In this document: positions 21,579-32,907 of the stretch, piece by piece
How positions within the stretch are numbered: the stretch's first letter is position 1
Layout of the letters: each line of letters opens with the position of its first letter
Assembly (NCBI GenBank): GCA_011109175.1
Contig: RDEW01000023.1
Location: 531,225-595,224 of the forward strand
Length of the DNA stretch: 64,000 bases
DNA from: Dicyema japonicum
Lineage: Eukaryota > Dicyemida > Rhombozoa > Dicyemidae
Direction: 5' to 3'
Made by a program: the position numbers and the translations under genes
The notes under the pieces: generated by a model
Told to the model about the DNA's origin: nothing
The model's input: the letters and a program-made list of their open reading frames with translations, nothing else
Databases searched by the model: none

Positions 21579-22938
21579 TTAAATGTTGTGACTTTTAAAA
21601 CACTGATACATAATGGCAATAGTGCGAAGAAACTGAGTGTCTTTTGGCTTGTCAAGACCACGAGAAATTGCTTTTCTTAGCAAAGACAAAAATTCGTGGT
21701 TACTCAAATGTCCGTCGCCTACATTAAAGTAAATTAACATCACCATTTTCGTCCAAAACAGTGAAAAGAATTTCAACCATGACGGGGGACAGCTCACGAC
21801 CGGTCACAATACGGCTCAGTCTCTTAAGTGAGTCCCTATCAAAAGTAACATCAGCAAGGTCGTAAAAGTCGAGGACCAGAACAAGATCATCTATTCTGGT
21901 GAGAAGATCGACAAAATGAGAATAGTCTTCATATGAAACGTATAACTCGTCTTTATGCGATTTCAACCTTTTGAGGACATTTCTTTTCTTAGCAGAAGAC
22001 ATATGGGTGTAGTACGAGAAGTTTTCAGCAAAATTCAATGCGGAAATCTGATAAACAGAAAAACGGTGAAACTGCGATAATTGTCATAGGTTACCTCAAA
22101 ATCGGCCATATCTTTTTGAAGTCGCGATAAAAAATGTACAAACTGCTCCAATTTAATCCCTCCGTCCAAAGAGTCCCCAAATAAGTATTTCTCCACAGAA
22201 CAAACTCCTTTCTGTGAGCTTGTATGTGTTCCATGAGTAGTGTCTCGATGTCTGCTACCAATACTTGACCTTTTAAGAACTAGTTCTTTCATCTTTAGGA
22301 TTATGCAGGACTTAACCTTTTTGAACTCATCCAATGTTATAAAACCATTCGAATCCAAATCCATCATATTAAAGCACACCTCAACGTGCCAAAGGGGGAC
22401 TAGGGCTGTATAAGAATCGTTAACTTGAAATAAGCGCAGTAATCAGCAGATAATCAACAAATTCAATAACCCCCTTCTTAAATATATCGCCCATCAAAGT
22501 CCCTGTATGTTTACTATCCTTCAATTCTTCTAATTTCCTTATGTTGACAGTCCTGAACTGGTCAAGTCCATAGTCTGCCATTAACGGGAAAATTACTATT
22601 GGGTTGTTTCTCGCCGGGGGTGATGGCTCGATAAAAATCATCGATTGTCATATAAACGGATTCTCCAACACGCAATGTGGCAAAGTACCTAAAGATTTTA
22701 TCGGGAGTTGAGAAGGTCCGTATTCTGTTTTCATATTCAGCAATCTGGGAATAATATCTTTAATAACCTTCTGATCACGGAAGGATAGCTCCTTTTTAGC
22801 TTCTCTAAGAATTTATAATAGACCTTACTCTGTATCGGATATACCAGCATAGAGTGCAGTACCAGCAGCCATTGAACTTATGAAGACTTTACGGCCATAT
22901 GATTTTGATGGCTTTCTAAGACTACGGAAAGATGTCAT
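21579..22938 (-). CDS. MICU1: Mitochondrial calcium uptake protein 1 (MICU1)
   Basis: There are seven exons on the - strand: 22938-22829, 22804-22768, 22744-22597, 22574-22425, 22399-22095, 22071-21744 and 21718-21579. They sum to 1,218 nt (405 aa) with introns of 22-25 nt. MICU1 is the EF-hand gatekeeper of the mitochondrial calcium uniporter in the intermembrane space. Evidence: a basic N-terminus ([17 protein letters not shown]) followed by a hydrophobic stretch, fitting a mitochondrial presequence with an anchor; the family core [25 protein letters not shown]; a first EF hand [12 protein letters not shown] with all ligands; a second EF hand [12 protein letters not shown]; and the C-terminal [11 protein letters not shown] block, typical of MICU1. 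Human MICU1 is 476 aa. The fourth intron (22,400-22,424) has an alternative 19-nt acceptor; the 25-nt form fits the protein better. The gene looks intact. Confidence 0.94.
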
Positions 22939-22989
22939 CGGTCGAATATTGTTATATGTAATTCTTAACAAGCGAAAGAACATTAATTT

Positions 22990-24055
22990 TGATTAATGAC
23001 TCACAACAATTTTATTTTTAAAATAATTTCGCTTTTTATATTAATAAGTTAATATATTATACTAAATTTAATCTATATTATTCATAAGAGCTCTGTGTGG
23101 AAGGTAAAAAGGGTATTTTAGTTGCTATGAAGAAAAAGGATTTGTAAAAGCGCCAAACACTATTGCCTGGACGCTTGATAGTAGCTTGCCTCCTACATGC
23201 TAATGAGGTCTGGGGTAACTAACTGCATATTGTTCATTAGTAGAGAGAAACAATATTGTTTACAGTGTGTTTTTCAAATGTCCTGAACTACTACCCTCTC
23301 TGTCTACCGCATCAAATTTGACCGATCTATGGGAGCTACCGGTATTTGCCGCGTTCCACCTGGTCTTATATAAGTTAATGAGGCCGAGGTTACTTAACCA
23401 ACTACTAAATTAGAGTTTTGTCGAACACCTCTCTTAATGTTTTCGTCTTTATCATACTCTCAGTCTAGTGGAAAGGATAGTAAAGAGTGTGGTGCAAGCA
23501 AAATCCTTAGAATTCATATGGTTATAAGAAGAGTACAGGCGCTTTTAACTAAGTAGAGAAAACATCATGCGGAACTAAAACAGTATTTACCAAGATTAGA
23601 AGGTCGACAAACTCTGCATTAACCATAATTCTTAATGGCTAACAAATCCATTGAACGAACACAGTGAAAATATTGAGAGTCGATTTACTCATAAATTTTG
23701 GGAAACGTGTAAACAACGTTATCCTTTTTTCTCAAAAATCCAGGAAAGCGGGAGCAGTTAATTATCCAGGTGCATCTTCAGCGATACAAGCTGAAAATGG
23801 TCATTTTTGGTTTTACAAAAATAAAAGCAACGCCAGCTCGTTGAACACCAGTCAAAAAACCCTTACATTCAATTATTGATGGTTAAGAGAACTCGAGAAA
23901 TCAAAAGTGTCTAATATAGAAACGAGAAGTAAAGCTAAAGAAAGGACATTTATATCAATCAGTTATTATGAAACCCATGAGGTTATGAAGTAAACGATGG
24001 CCTGTGTATTGATAGATTCATTCAATCAAATAAGCCCAAGTATAGAAATCTATAA
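22990..24055. other. Non-coding, includes a dispersed repeat at 23,155-23,420
   Basis: I find no recognisable gene. About 23,320-23,420 (- strand) matches 40,032-40,110 (+): 'ggcctcaccaatttgtagg' against its diverged relative, then 'aacgcgggaaataccagtcg' and 'tcatagatcgg', a further low-copy repeat. A 71-aa open frame at 23,664-23,879 has no recognisable motif and I do not call it. Confidence 0.5.
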
Positions 24056-24059
24056 TAAT

Positions 24060-24385
24060 AATACTGCATTTTACAAAGAGCCATATTAGCTATAGCTCCT
24101 CCCAGGCTAAACACATACTTTATCTTTAAGTAGAGAACAGTTATCATGACTAATCTTGAGAGAGAGAACAGAGGAATGTTTTCACTTATTTTTTCTTTTT
24201 GTTGGATGTGAGTCGTTTATAGATGATCCAGTTCTGTAGTGAGATGTTTACTGATGACGGCGTCACTCGTCAAGTCAAAGCATCGTAGATGCGGGAACCT
24301 ACAGCCTGAATGTACAACAGTGATTTCGAACTAGGGGCCATCAGGGCTTTTGCCGGCACTCGTTACATTACGCCACACATAGAAA
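24060..24385 (-). repeat. SINE, copy 4 (full length)
   Basis: Read on the - strand, the head holds 'gtaacgagtgccggcaaaag' and 'cctagttcgaaatc' (B-box-like). Next come 'catctacgatgctttgac', 'gacgccgtcatcagtaaaca' and 'ctcactacagaactggatca', then the 3' end against 'actgcattttacaaagagcc' on the + strand. It is the reverse of the 19.57-kb copy over its whole length. Confidence 0.75.
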
Positions 24386-24389
24386 TCTA

Positions 24390-25290
24390 TATGATACGCA
24401 AAACTGGTCCGTCTAGTAACAAATCAACTGTATTTGTTGTTTCCCGAGTTTGTCAATCAATCAATATTTAAAATACGAAAAAGAATTAAAAAAGTTAATA
24501 AATACAATCCGTCCCAATAAATTACTCTCAAAGGCAAGCCTAGCCACACTTGCAGATTTTTCACAGTAAATAACTTGAATCTCTTTCATCATTTTCTTCT
24601 GTCAAAATCTAGAGCAAACAACATCCTCCAATAACATGTCCCTAGCCTCAAGTGCCATTTATGCAAAATATAATTTATGACTAATATTTATTGGATTCAA
24701 TGTTTTTGCCTTCCACTAGATAATAAAAAAACAGAACAATTTTCGTCGATTGAACTATTTTTTAAAATAATCGAATTAGATTTTATGGATAGGACAAGTG
24801 TCATTTAAGGAGTCGATTTTTATGAATGTATCATATTCTGCTTATTTGAGGTTGGAGATTTACGATTCAAAATTCTTTCATCAAAAGTACCATAAGGGTC
24901 AGCGGACCCATGATATTTCTTACATAATTGTTACATTTTTGTGGGGTAGGATTACGTCGTAGGCTTAATTTTTGTTACTAGTTAATCTTCTTTAGGAAAT
25001 CTGATCTCTCCCTTGTTATATTTATTTTTTTTATATTTATTAGTAGTGGACCCAACGAAGACTTCTCGGTCGAAGTGGAACGTATCCTTTTTAACCATCA
25101 TGTCCTTTACACGTATCTTTCATTATGTGAACCACTTTATTGGAGTAGGGAAAAGAGGGTCCTGCTTGGATGCCCAGGAATTGGCCGTCTCCTATGTGGA
25201 TCCATGATAACTATAGGAACTGAAAAAATCAAAGAGCTGAGAAGAAATCTTTCGACAACTAGGTAGCGGTGTGGAAAATCTACTTTATTA
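24390..25290. other. No recognisable gene
   Basis: The stretch is AT-rich with scattered short open frames. The largest (64 aa near 25,013) has no family features. Nothing here can be supported as a gene. Confidence 0.45.
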
Positions 25291-25294
25291 TTAT

Positions 25295-25400
25295 TATTAA
25301 GGCACTTTCACGAAAGCCATAATGATTGTAGCCCCGCATGTGCAACACTCAAAGAAACAATATTTATAGTTAGTCTTTTCCATCTTCCTCTGTCGAATGC
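25295..25400 (-). mobile_element. LINE 3'-end fragment
   Basis: On the + strand 'ttattattattattaaggca' runs into 'tgtagccccgcatgtgcaac', matching the 3' terminus of the 38.46-kb LINE. The trinucleotide run is the 3' tail of the element. Confidence 0.7.
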
Positions 25401-25649
25401 GAGTGATCTCAATACTTTAGAATATCAAATCTACTTTAGAATATTAAAAGATCCTTCAGAACAAACTCAAAAAGCTTTGAACGTTAAAAATAATTCAATG
25501 GAAGAAAGTAAATCAATGGATGAAGAATTGCAGATGTCAAGTTTTTCTACTTAGAAACTATAATTAGAGCTTATTGGCAAGCAAAAAATCCATTTTAAAA
25601 GAATATGGAAACCTCATTAAATTTTATCGATGTTTATCTGATAACTGCA

Positions 25650-25880
25650 CTTATACACAGAGCCATGTTAGCTCAGGCAGGACACACTTTATTTCAAAAC
25701 AGTTATTATAACTAATTGTAGATGGAGAGCTAAGGAATGCTCTTCACTTCTTTTTTTGGGTTATGTCTGGTTCCGCAGTGAAATGTTCACTGATGCGTGG
25801 AAACTTCCACCGAAATTTACAGTAGCGGGATTCGAAAAACTTGTCCATCAGGCCTCTTGCCCGGCACTCGTTTGTCTGAT
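25650..25880 (-). repeat. SINE, copy 5
   Basis: The - strand reads 'acgagtgccgggcaagaggc', then a B-box-like 'ttcgaatcccgctac', then the body with 'catcagtgaacatttcactg' and 'cggaaccagacataac'. It is shorter than copies 3 and 4 because part of the mid-body is lost. Confidence 0.7.
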
Positions 25881-26100
25881 AGTGACTTTCAAAAATTAGA
25901 AATTTTCCACGTGTCGTCACTTTTTTTATTTATTTTCGATTTTAGAAGCATCTTACATTTGTAGGAAAAAATTCCAAAAATNCACTCGTTTGTCTGATAG
26001 TGACTTTCAAAAAGTAGAAATTTTCCACGTCCCGTCATTTTATTAATTTATTTTCAATTTTAGAAGCATCTTACATTTGTAAACAAAAATTCCAAAAATA
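25865..26100. other. Duplicated contig ends around N at 25,982
   Basis: Bases 25,865-25,981 and 25,983-26,100 are near-identical (offset 118). No gene is affected. Confidence 0.75.
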
Positions 26101-26282
26101 AAATATCTAAAGTCAGCTCATATAATCATACTAACTAGCGTCGTGGCTTCTAACTAATGATCCTCGAAGTCTTCGATTTTAGGGTTGATGGGATTCAAAC
26201 TCGGATTATACGTTCATCCAACACTTCACTTGTTCAGAAGTGTGAGTTTCCAATGTCTCTTGAGTTCGTTATCACGTCTATA

Positions 26283-26524
26283 CTCACAAAAGAGGGAAAA
26301 CAAAGGTCTCTCTCAGAGACCATTTCTGTTTCGTTCCAATCGCTCTTGAAACCTCTGGAGTGGTTGAGATATTGAGTAATGGAACCGTTGTCGATATCAA
26401 AGGCTCACAAAAGAGGGAAAACAAAGGTCTCTCTCAGAGACCATTTCTGTTTCGTTCCAATCGCTCTTGAAACCTCTGGAGTGATTGAGATATTGAGTAA
26501 TGGAACCGTTGTCGATATCACGGG
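26283..26524. repeat. 121-bp tandem duplication
   Basis: Two units beginning 'ctcacaaaagagggaaaaca' are identical except for one or two bases. They make apparent ORFs of 65-72 aa on both strands, which I treat as artefacts of the repeat. Confidence 0.75.
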
Positions 26525-26658
26525 CGTAATGCACCTGCGACAGGTACTGATTCGGAAATTGTTTAGGAATGCCATAGCATGTTGAAGTGGTCATTTTCTT
26601 CTGGTAGCTAGAGATTTTTTTAAATTGATTAAAAATATTTGTCCAAAAACATCAAAAA

Positions 26659-26890
26659 TTATTTATTAATCTCAAAATTATTATCAATTGAAATATTAAT
26701 ATTCTTTTCTTTGATATATTTCTGTAAAAATAGAATAAATAAAAACCATAACACATTCCTGATATGTCTTGAATTTGTCTCCACAATCATCTTCGAATTC
26801 TCCTTTGAGGAATTTATCTCTCAGCCATACTTTAAAGCATTTTTCATATTCAGCTTTCATTCCATTGCAACGCGGATCGATGCTATCCAT
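26659..26890 (-). CDS. TRIAP1: TRIAP1/Mdm35 twin-CX9C protein
   Basis: There are two exons on the - strand, 26890-26747 and 26721-26659, with a 25-nt intron. The total is 207 nt, 68 aa. TRIAP1/Mdm35 resides in the mitochondrial intermembrane space, binds PRELI-family lipid carriers and helps move phosphatidic acid for cardiolipin synthesis. The twin CX9C motif is exact: Cys8-Cys18 and Cys36-Cys46. The family word FLKGEFEDD and the C-terminal YIKEKNI block after the intron also match (human TRIAP1 is 76 aa). Without splicing the frame runs into the intron and ends early, so an annotation based on open frames alone would give a wrong tail. There is no presequence, as expected for Mia40-imported proteins. 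Confidence 0.9.
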
Positions 26891-28361
26891 ACACGAGAAT
26901 TACAACCTGTTTAGTAACTCTTTAGTATTTAAAAATTAATATTATTTTAATTAGTATTTTATTTAGTAAATTAAATTCTTTCTATAAGTTCACAAAAAAA
27001 TAGATTTGGTTTCCAGACGACAACTCCCCGACCTCAGCTTCCTCTGAAAGAAAGGCATATATATCTTACTTTCGGGCAATGTTGAGCTGAATCCAGGGCC
27101 TCAACTAACCATACTGCAACTGAACGTCAATGGAATAAGATGGAAAGTACTATAGCTACGGACATAACTAAAAAACAAAGTATCGATGTGACTGCCATCC
27201 AAGAAACCAGACTAATACCTTCTTCCATAACTCCTTTTTTCCCGGGATACAACTGTATCCGCTTGGATCGGTTAAACTGAATTGGCGGAGGTCTCCTGCT
27301 CATTATCAAAAACAGTTTGCATTATACAGATACCACAGGTGAATTCAAGGCGACAATTCAATACGGCGTATCAGAACTCTGGATTTACCTTAAACACTAA
27401 ATTTGGAATAACCATCATTGCCCTTATTAGAACAATTCTCTGCCTTGTCTATTCTTAACAACCCGAAGACCCACACTAGGATCCCATATAAGGATAACGA
27501 ACGTTTTACCTCTCCGGATCTTACACTATCCACGGCTAACTTATCTTCGGCCATCTCATGGTCAGTAGACTACGACCTTAATTCGGATCAAAATCCAATC
27601 ATCGTCAGGATTCAGAAAGCTTTTCCACACATGAACAAGACTATGTCCTTTTTCAAATACAAGAGGGCCAACTGGGAGAGATACGCCAATTTCACCGACA
27701 CAATAATACAAAATTTTGATGCTAAACTGTTCAAATCAATTGCTGGAGCAGTCAAGTGCTTAAACGAGGCGATCTATTGGGCAGAAAACTATTCCAAAAT
27801 GCACTTTCAAACGCTACGACGAAAATATGGATCGGAAGGTAAAAATTCTCATCAAAGAAAGGAACCTTCTAAAAAAGAATCTCCTTCCTATGTCTGATTA
27901 AGAAATCAAATCAAGAACCTCAGTGATGCTATCACTGAGAAGCTCAAAGCTTCACAAAGAAATAGATGGCAAAAACAAATCAAAATGCTTGAAAAAGAAA
28001 AATCTAACAACGCATGTAGAATCATCAAAAAATTCGGACCTTCCAAGCAGTGAACAAAAACAGAACAGAAAAATCAACATGAATTGAACAAACTTATGAA
28101 ATATTATGCTAAGATCTGCCACAAGAAATACTTGAGGATAAGTACGTATTTGACCCCCACAAGAGCAAAGAAATAAAGCTCACCTATTGCATAATTCACA
28201 CTGAAGTTGCGACGGAAATTGCCAATACAAAATCATGCACCAGTACCCAGTACCCTCTGTTCGAATCGGATAAAAGACTCGGAAACAGATCTATTGACTT
28301 ATATACTAACAATACCAAAATCTTTTTCACAAAGAACCCATAGATTTTGGGCATCACATTT

Positions 28362-28677
28362 GATATCCAAATGTGTTTTTCCCACATATTGAAAAGACCA
28401 TCGGGACCTGCCAGAGGAAAATTGGACTGATCAAATCGCTATTTGGAGGTCTAATAAAGAATCCTTTTCCACCCATTGGATCCTTATACAAATAATTCAT
28501 TGAACCGATCATTGCTTATGATATCCAAATGTGTTTTTCCCACATATTGAAAAGACCATCGGGACCTGCCAGAGGAAAATTGGACTGATCAAATCGCTAT
28601 TTGGAGGTCTAATAAAGAATCCTTTTCCACCCCTTGGATCCTTATACAAATAATTCATTGAACCGATCATTGCTTAT
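28362..28677. repeat. 158-bp tandem duplication within the LINE
   Basis: Units 28,362-28,519 and 28,520-28,677 differ at one or two bases ('cacccattgg'/'caccccttgg'). Confidence 0.75.
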
Positions 28678-28832
28678 GCCTGGGAATAAACGTCTCATGG
28701 ACGAACTGTCTGAAAAATTGAAGCCTGTCTACGCCAGGCGGATACGTCAATAAAATACATGGCAAAACTGGAAGAATTATCCATACACAAACTAACTAAT
28801 CACGTGATCCCAGCACTAATTCCTTTAATTAA

Positions 28833-29153
28833 CTGTTGGTGATTTTGAGTTAAAAAATCTTCACAAAGGCCTCCATATATATTATTATTTCGCGAAATGG
28901 CTTTAGAAGATGAATGTATAATGTAGAATTGTTCAGAGGACCCCTTTAAATTTGGATGACTCTATTGCAACACTGCCAGCAAACCATCCCGCNCTGTTGG
29001 TGATTTTGAGTTAAAAAAATCTTCACAAAGGCCTTCATATATATTATTATTTCGCGAAATGGCTTTAGAAGATGAATGTATAATGTAGAATTGTTCAGAG
29101 GACCCCTTTAAATTTGGATGACTTTATTGCAACACTGCCAGCAAACCATCCCA
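28833..29153. other. Duplicated contig ends around N at 28,993
   Basis: Bases 28,833-28,992 and 28,994-29,153 are near-identical (offset 161), inside the 3' part of the LINE. Confidence 0.75.
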
Positions 29154-29430
29154 CCGGCTGTAGAGTATGCCTCTGTTGCGTGGAGATTCGCGCTATCAGA
29201 GATTATGCTTCACATAATCAACTCAATTTACCGAACAACCATTCGTATGCTGGGCACTCATACTGAATCATCAGTCAATCCCATACTCACAAAAGCTACG
29301 ATCCATAATCGTGGATTCGAATTCCTCAGCGTCATAAAGATGGAATGCCTTTCGTCTGTTTCCAAGGCAAAAGAAAACCGATTGGCCCATAAAGTTCTCA
29401 TCTCCAATCAGATTCCTCTTCAGGAATAAA

Positions 29431-30017
29431 AGAAGATACTTTCGTATGGTAGCGGAAATAATAGAAGACCACAGAAGTTGGGTAACAAGTTAATTGCGGA
29501 AATTGGAATTATGTCTGTCTCATGAGTCCTAGTTTAGCGCTTGGATTTTTTGTCAGTATTCTCCTCTTAATAGCTCTTCTCAAGTTCTGATATGAGTCAA
29601 GAATTAGATTTTTAATCTTCTTATAAACAACATCTCGTAGAAGGCCGACCAGACCATCCTCCTTTCCACTCAAAAACTCATCCAACCTTCACTAAAAGAC
29701 AAAATTAATTGCCGCCTTTTTTGTCTTTTCAAAGTATATTGAGAATTTCCAGAACTACGTGATCCCAACACGTTCCAGTAGTGGGCTCAGCTCGTCATGG
29801 CGATCGTCTCTTTAGCCCACATAGGCACATACTTCATGAAGGTTATGTGGAACGAGGCAATTGCTAAAAATTATTCAGCAATTTGTAAAAGGATTTGTCT
29901 AAAAAATTTAAATATGGAAAAGCTGGTGTCAAGCTATTGCGCAAATAATTTCTATTAAAAAAAATTAAATTAAATATTTAATTGTTGTTTATTTAATTAA
30001 ATAACCGCCAAACATTT
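29431..30017. other. Intergenic region upstream of the CDK
   Basis: AT-rich, with no supported gene. The last part (about 29,900-30,017) is very AT-rich and must hold the CDK promoter; no specific element is recognisable. Confidence 0.45.
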
Positions 30018-31179
30018 ATGGAGTTGTTTGTTAAAAGTGAACGTCAACGTAATCAACGAGATAAACTATCATTTGTAATAATGATCTTAAATGTTAGATT
30101 AAAAACCGTTTTTACGTGCAAAAGAAGCTAGGAGAAGGTACATTATATTAATAAAAACAGGTACATATGGGATTGTCTACAAGGCATACGATCTTTTGCT
30201 TAACCAGGTCGTCGCAATCAAACAGTTCAGGATTCTCAATATTCACGACCCGGGAATTCACCCAACCACACTTAGAGAAATCAGCATTATGAGAGAAATT
30301 AGACATCCAAACATTATGGGGTATTGTTTTTCACGTAGTTCAGTTTTTCTGAAATTTTGACTGGTCCTCGAGGAATTTACCTTATCATGGAGTTTATGTA
30401 TGGGGGTGACTTGGCCCAGTTCATGAAAGCCCACAGAAGCAACCGTCAGCGAATTGATCCAGATGAAATTAAGGTTTTATCTGTTTTTATTCGCAGTCTT
30501 TAAGCTTTCAGATTCTACTTGGGCTGGACTATTGCCATTCACGTAGAATTATCCACCGGGACCTCAAACCACAGAACCTTTTAATGGACGGTCGCGGAAA
30601 TGTAAAAATAGGAGACTTTGGATTGGGTCGGGTAGTGGAAATCCCGATGGGAGTTTATACCCACGAGGTTGTGACTCTGTGGTACCGCCCTCCTGAGATA
30701 TTGCTCGGTGAAAAACGGTACTCGCTTGCATGTGACGTTTGGTCCGTTGGCTGTATAATTTCTGAAATGTTCTTGTTGTCAGTACTTTTTCAAGGAGATT
30801 CTGAAATTCATCAACTGTTTAAAATTTTTGAGTATTTGTGGTGATCATTTCGTAGAGTTTTGGGTACCCCATCGGAAATGATTTGGCCTGGGATTTGCAA
30901 GATGCCAGATTATTGTCAAAGTTTCCCTCGATGGCCGAAACGACAACTTGCTGGGGTATTGGACAAATTCGTAGACTCACCTGAGGCATTCGAGATGATT
31001 GATGTTTGTTTGAAAGTTATTCTTAGAGCATGCTGACTTATGATCCCTCACAAAGGATGAGTACTACAAGAGCTTTGGATTTACCATATTTTAATGATTT
31101 GGATAAGGAATCCTTTGATGGATTCGTTTATGCTAGAGATGTTTATAATGAGATGGTCAGGATTGTTTCTGGGATGTAA
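30018..31179 (+). CDS. Cyclin-dependent kinase, CDK1/2-like, with PTTLRE helix
   Basis: There are seven exons: 30018-30074, 30098-30137, 30161-30320, 30344-30473, 30497-30831, 30856-31003 and 31027-31179. They sum to 1,023 nt (340 aa) with introns of 23, 23, 23, 23, 24 and 23 nt. It is a Ser/Thr kinase that would need a cyclin. Visible motifs: [11 protein letters not shown] (with Thr and Tyr at the Wee1-type inhibitory positions), [21 protein letters not shown], the activation segment [18 protein letters not shown] with the T-loop Thr, and [12 protein letters not shown]. The C-terminal lobe ends in [18 protein letters not shown], as in CDKs. The cyclin-binding helix, PSTAIRE in CDK1/2, reads HPTTLREIS here. 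The protein carries about 25 extra N-terminal residues and a GPRG insert before the hinge. The ATG at 30,018 follows from the first intron solution. Confidence 0.94.
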
Positions 31180-31589
31180 TTGTTTCTGTTTTTCTTTTTT
31201 AACTTATCATACTTCTATTTATTAATAAGAGGCTGTCTTTCAGATCGTGCCCTGGCGGACCATGGTAATTCAAAAAAATACGAACTGCTTACCAGAACGA
31301 CGACAAGGATTTTTATCTATCATGAAGGTTAAATAGATATTTCATGTAATAAAGTTACGTCAACCTTCAAGTCAATTTATTCAATTTGAAATTTTCAAAG
31401 AATCTTTTTCGACAATGACATTAATGAAGCAAAGTACACTGTTCAGATGTCTAGGCATGTGTTAAAATCCATTATGTATAAAGTTAGTGAAGGCTTATAA
31501 GTGGGTCGAAGTAGACCTTGCCGCTTTAAATATGTTGAAATACCATATACAGGAAAGAGTCTTTAATTTTTGAGTCTTTAACTTACCAG

Positions 31590-31900
31590 GATTTTCGACA
31601 GAGTGACGCGGCTAGCCTATAGGAAGCGGACCCTTCTTTGTTCTTCCTCGTTTGAGAATAGGGCAGAGGTGTGGTTGCTTCCACAAGGTTTTATCGATAG
31701 AGTGATTGTATATCCTCGCCAATGTAGTGATCCCCTAATCACCAGGATTCTTTAGTCGGATCATTGGGATTTCGTCCGGCCAGTTAGAGGAGATTGTTTT
31801 TACAAGCTTCAACACATACTCCAATCGTTTTCCGTAAAGTATATAGATTCCGGCTCCTTTTTCTGTTTACTGGGAGGTATGTGTGGTACTCTGACTTTTT
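31590..31900 (-). mobile_element. LINE RT fragment
   Basis: The - strand frames give NWPDEIPMIRLKNPG, ITTLARIYNHSIDKTLW and QPHLCPILK, the segment before motif A in CR1/Jockey-type RTs (compare GPDGIPAIVLKNIG in the 16.6-kb element). It is short and interrupted. Confidence 0.65.
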
Positions 31901-32155
31901 ATGATTCTTGTGGGAAATTTTTACGTAAAATTAAGTCAGCTTTCTGGTTTTTATTTCCTCGTTTAAATCCATCATTCGGTGTTTATCCTACGTAGTTGAC
32001 CTAACAGCCCATATGAGTCGATTTCTTTCAGGAAGATGAAGACGAATTCAGGCGCGTCACCAGGGAGAGTATCTCTAGGAGGTAAGTGTCTAATTGACTT
32101 TTTTGAGTTGCATTAGGTTGCCTCTGGGCGTTTCCATATGCTTATGGATAACGCA

Positions 32156-32398
32156 GGAGTGCTCTTAGCTAATTAACTAAATTTAACATTTTATAATCTG
32201 AGATAACTAAGGAGGAGTACCNNNNNNNNNNNNNNNNNNNNNNNNNNNNNNNNNNNNNNNNNNNNNNNNNNNNNNNNNNNNNNNNNNNNNNNNNNNNNNN
32301 NNNNNNNNNNNNNNNNNNNNNNNNNNNNNNNGGAGTGCTCTTAGCTAATTAACTAAATTTAACATTTTATAATCTGAGATGACTAAGGAGGAGTACCA
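32156..32398. other. 110-N gap (32,222-32,331) flanked by duplicated ends
   Basis: 'ggagtgctcttagctaatta' starts at 32,156 and again at 32,332 (offset 176); about 65 bp are repeated. The region from 31,900 to here has no supported gene. Confidence 0.7.
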
Positions 32399-32574
32399 TA
32401 GAGACCCCTCGCGCCTGTTGAGGACAACAGAGATCTTTTAATTAGTTGGTTTAACTACTAATAAATAATTTTAGGACAGGACGTGAATACTTACATTCAA
32501 GATACGAAAGTCAAGTGTGGACTAGATGAGTTGCATAATGATTACCGAATCATCCTCTATCAACAGAATCTCAC

Positions 32575-32840
32575 TACAATTATTATTATTTAAGCACTTC
32601 ACGAGAGCCATGCTACTTATACCCCCGCATGTGCATCAAAAGAAACAATGTTAGATGTCATCCTTTTCCATGCTCCCCTGTTCCTAGCAAAGGCTCTCAT
32701 AGTGTCAAGGTCGTCGGGAGTTTTTAAATTTTTTTTAATATTAACCAGGTCTTTTTTGTAAAACTATTGGTAGGGTTGTTATAGGTCTTCCACGATAGCG
32801 GCCTTCTTGACTAACAATCTCACTACTATTGAAATTCAAT
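32575..32840 (-). mobile_element. LINE 3'-end fragment
   Basis: About 250 bp match the 3' end of the LINE at 38.46-39.38 kb: 'ttaagcacttcacgagagcc', 'agaaacaatgttagatgtca', 'ttccacgatagcggccttct'. It includes the 'attattattt' 3' tail. It is a typical severely 5'-truncated insertion. Confidence 0.8.
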
Positions 32841-32907
32841 ATACAAGTGTTATTGTGTGGACGACTGGATGATAGTCTCATCCATATGTGGGAACTTAAT
32901 TAGTATA

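Larger units (their letters stand above)
27050..29430 (+). mobile_element. 2A-bearing LINE, RT core deleted
   Basis: It begins with LLSGNVELNPGP (27,072-27,101), a 2A-like motif, then LNVNGIR opening the endonuclease. Later endonuclease pieces lie at 27,418-27,897 (ILNNPKTHTRIPY, SPDLTLSTANL, SDQNPIIVRI, where the catalytic His of SDH is Gln). From about 28,200 the sequence jumps to the end of the RT (LGITFDIQMCFSH, IGLIKSLFGGLIK) and the C-terminal region AVEYASVAWRF (29,118-29,429). The RT core with YADD is missing, so there has been an internal deletion. Many stops are present. A 158-bp tandem duplication and an N-flanked duplication lie inside. Confidence 0.82.

Noticed and set aside
26157-26594. 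ORFs of 65-72 aa on both strands
   Set aside because: They depend on the 121-bp duplication and match no family.
27127-27309. 60-aa - strand frame with a transmembrane-like end
   Set aside because: It is the antisense of the LINE endonuclease start, whose + strand words (2A motif, LNVNGIR) are clear.
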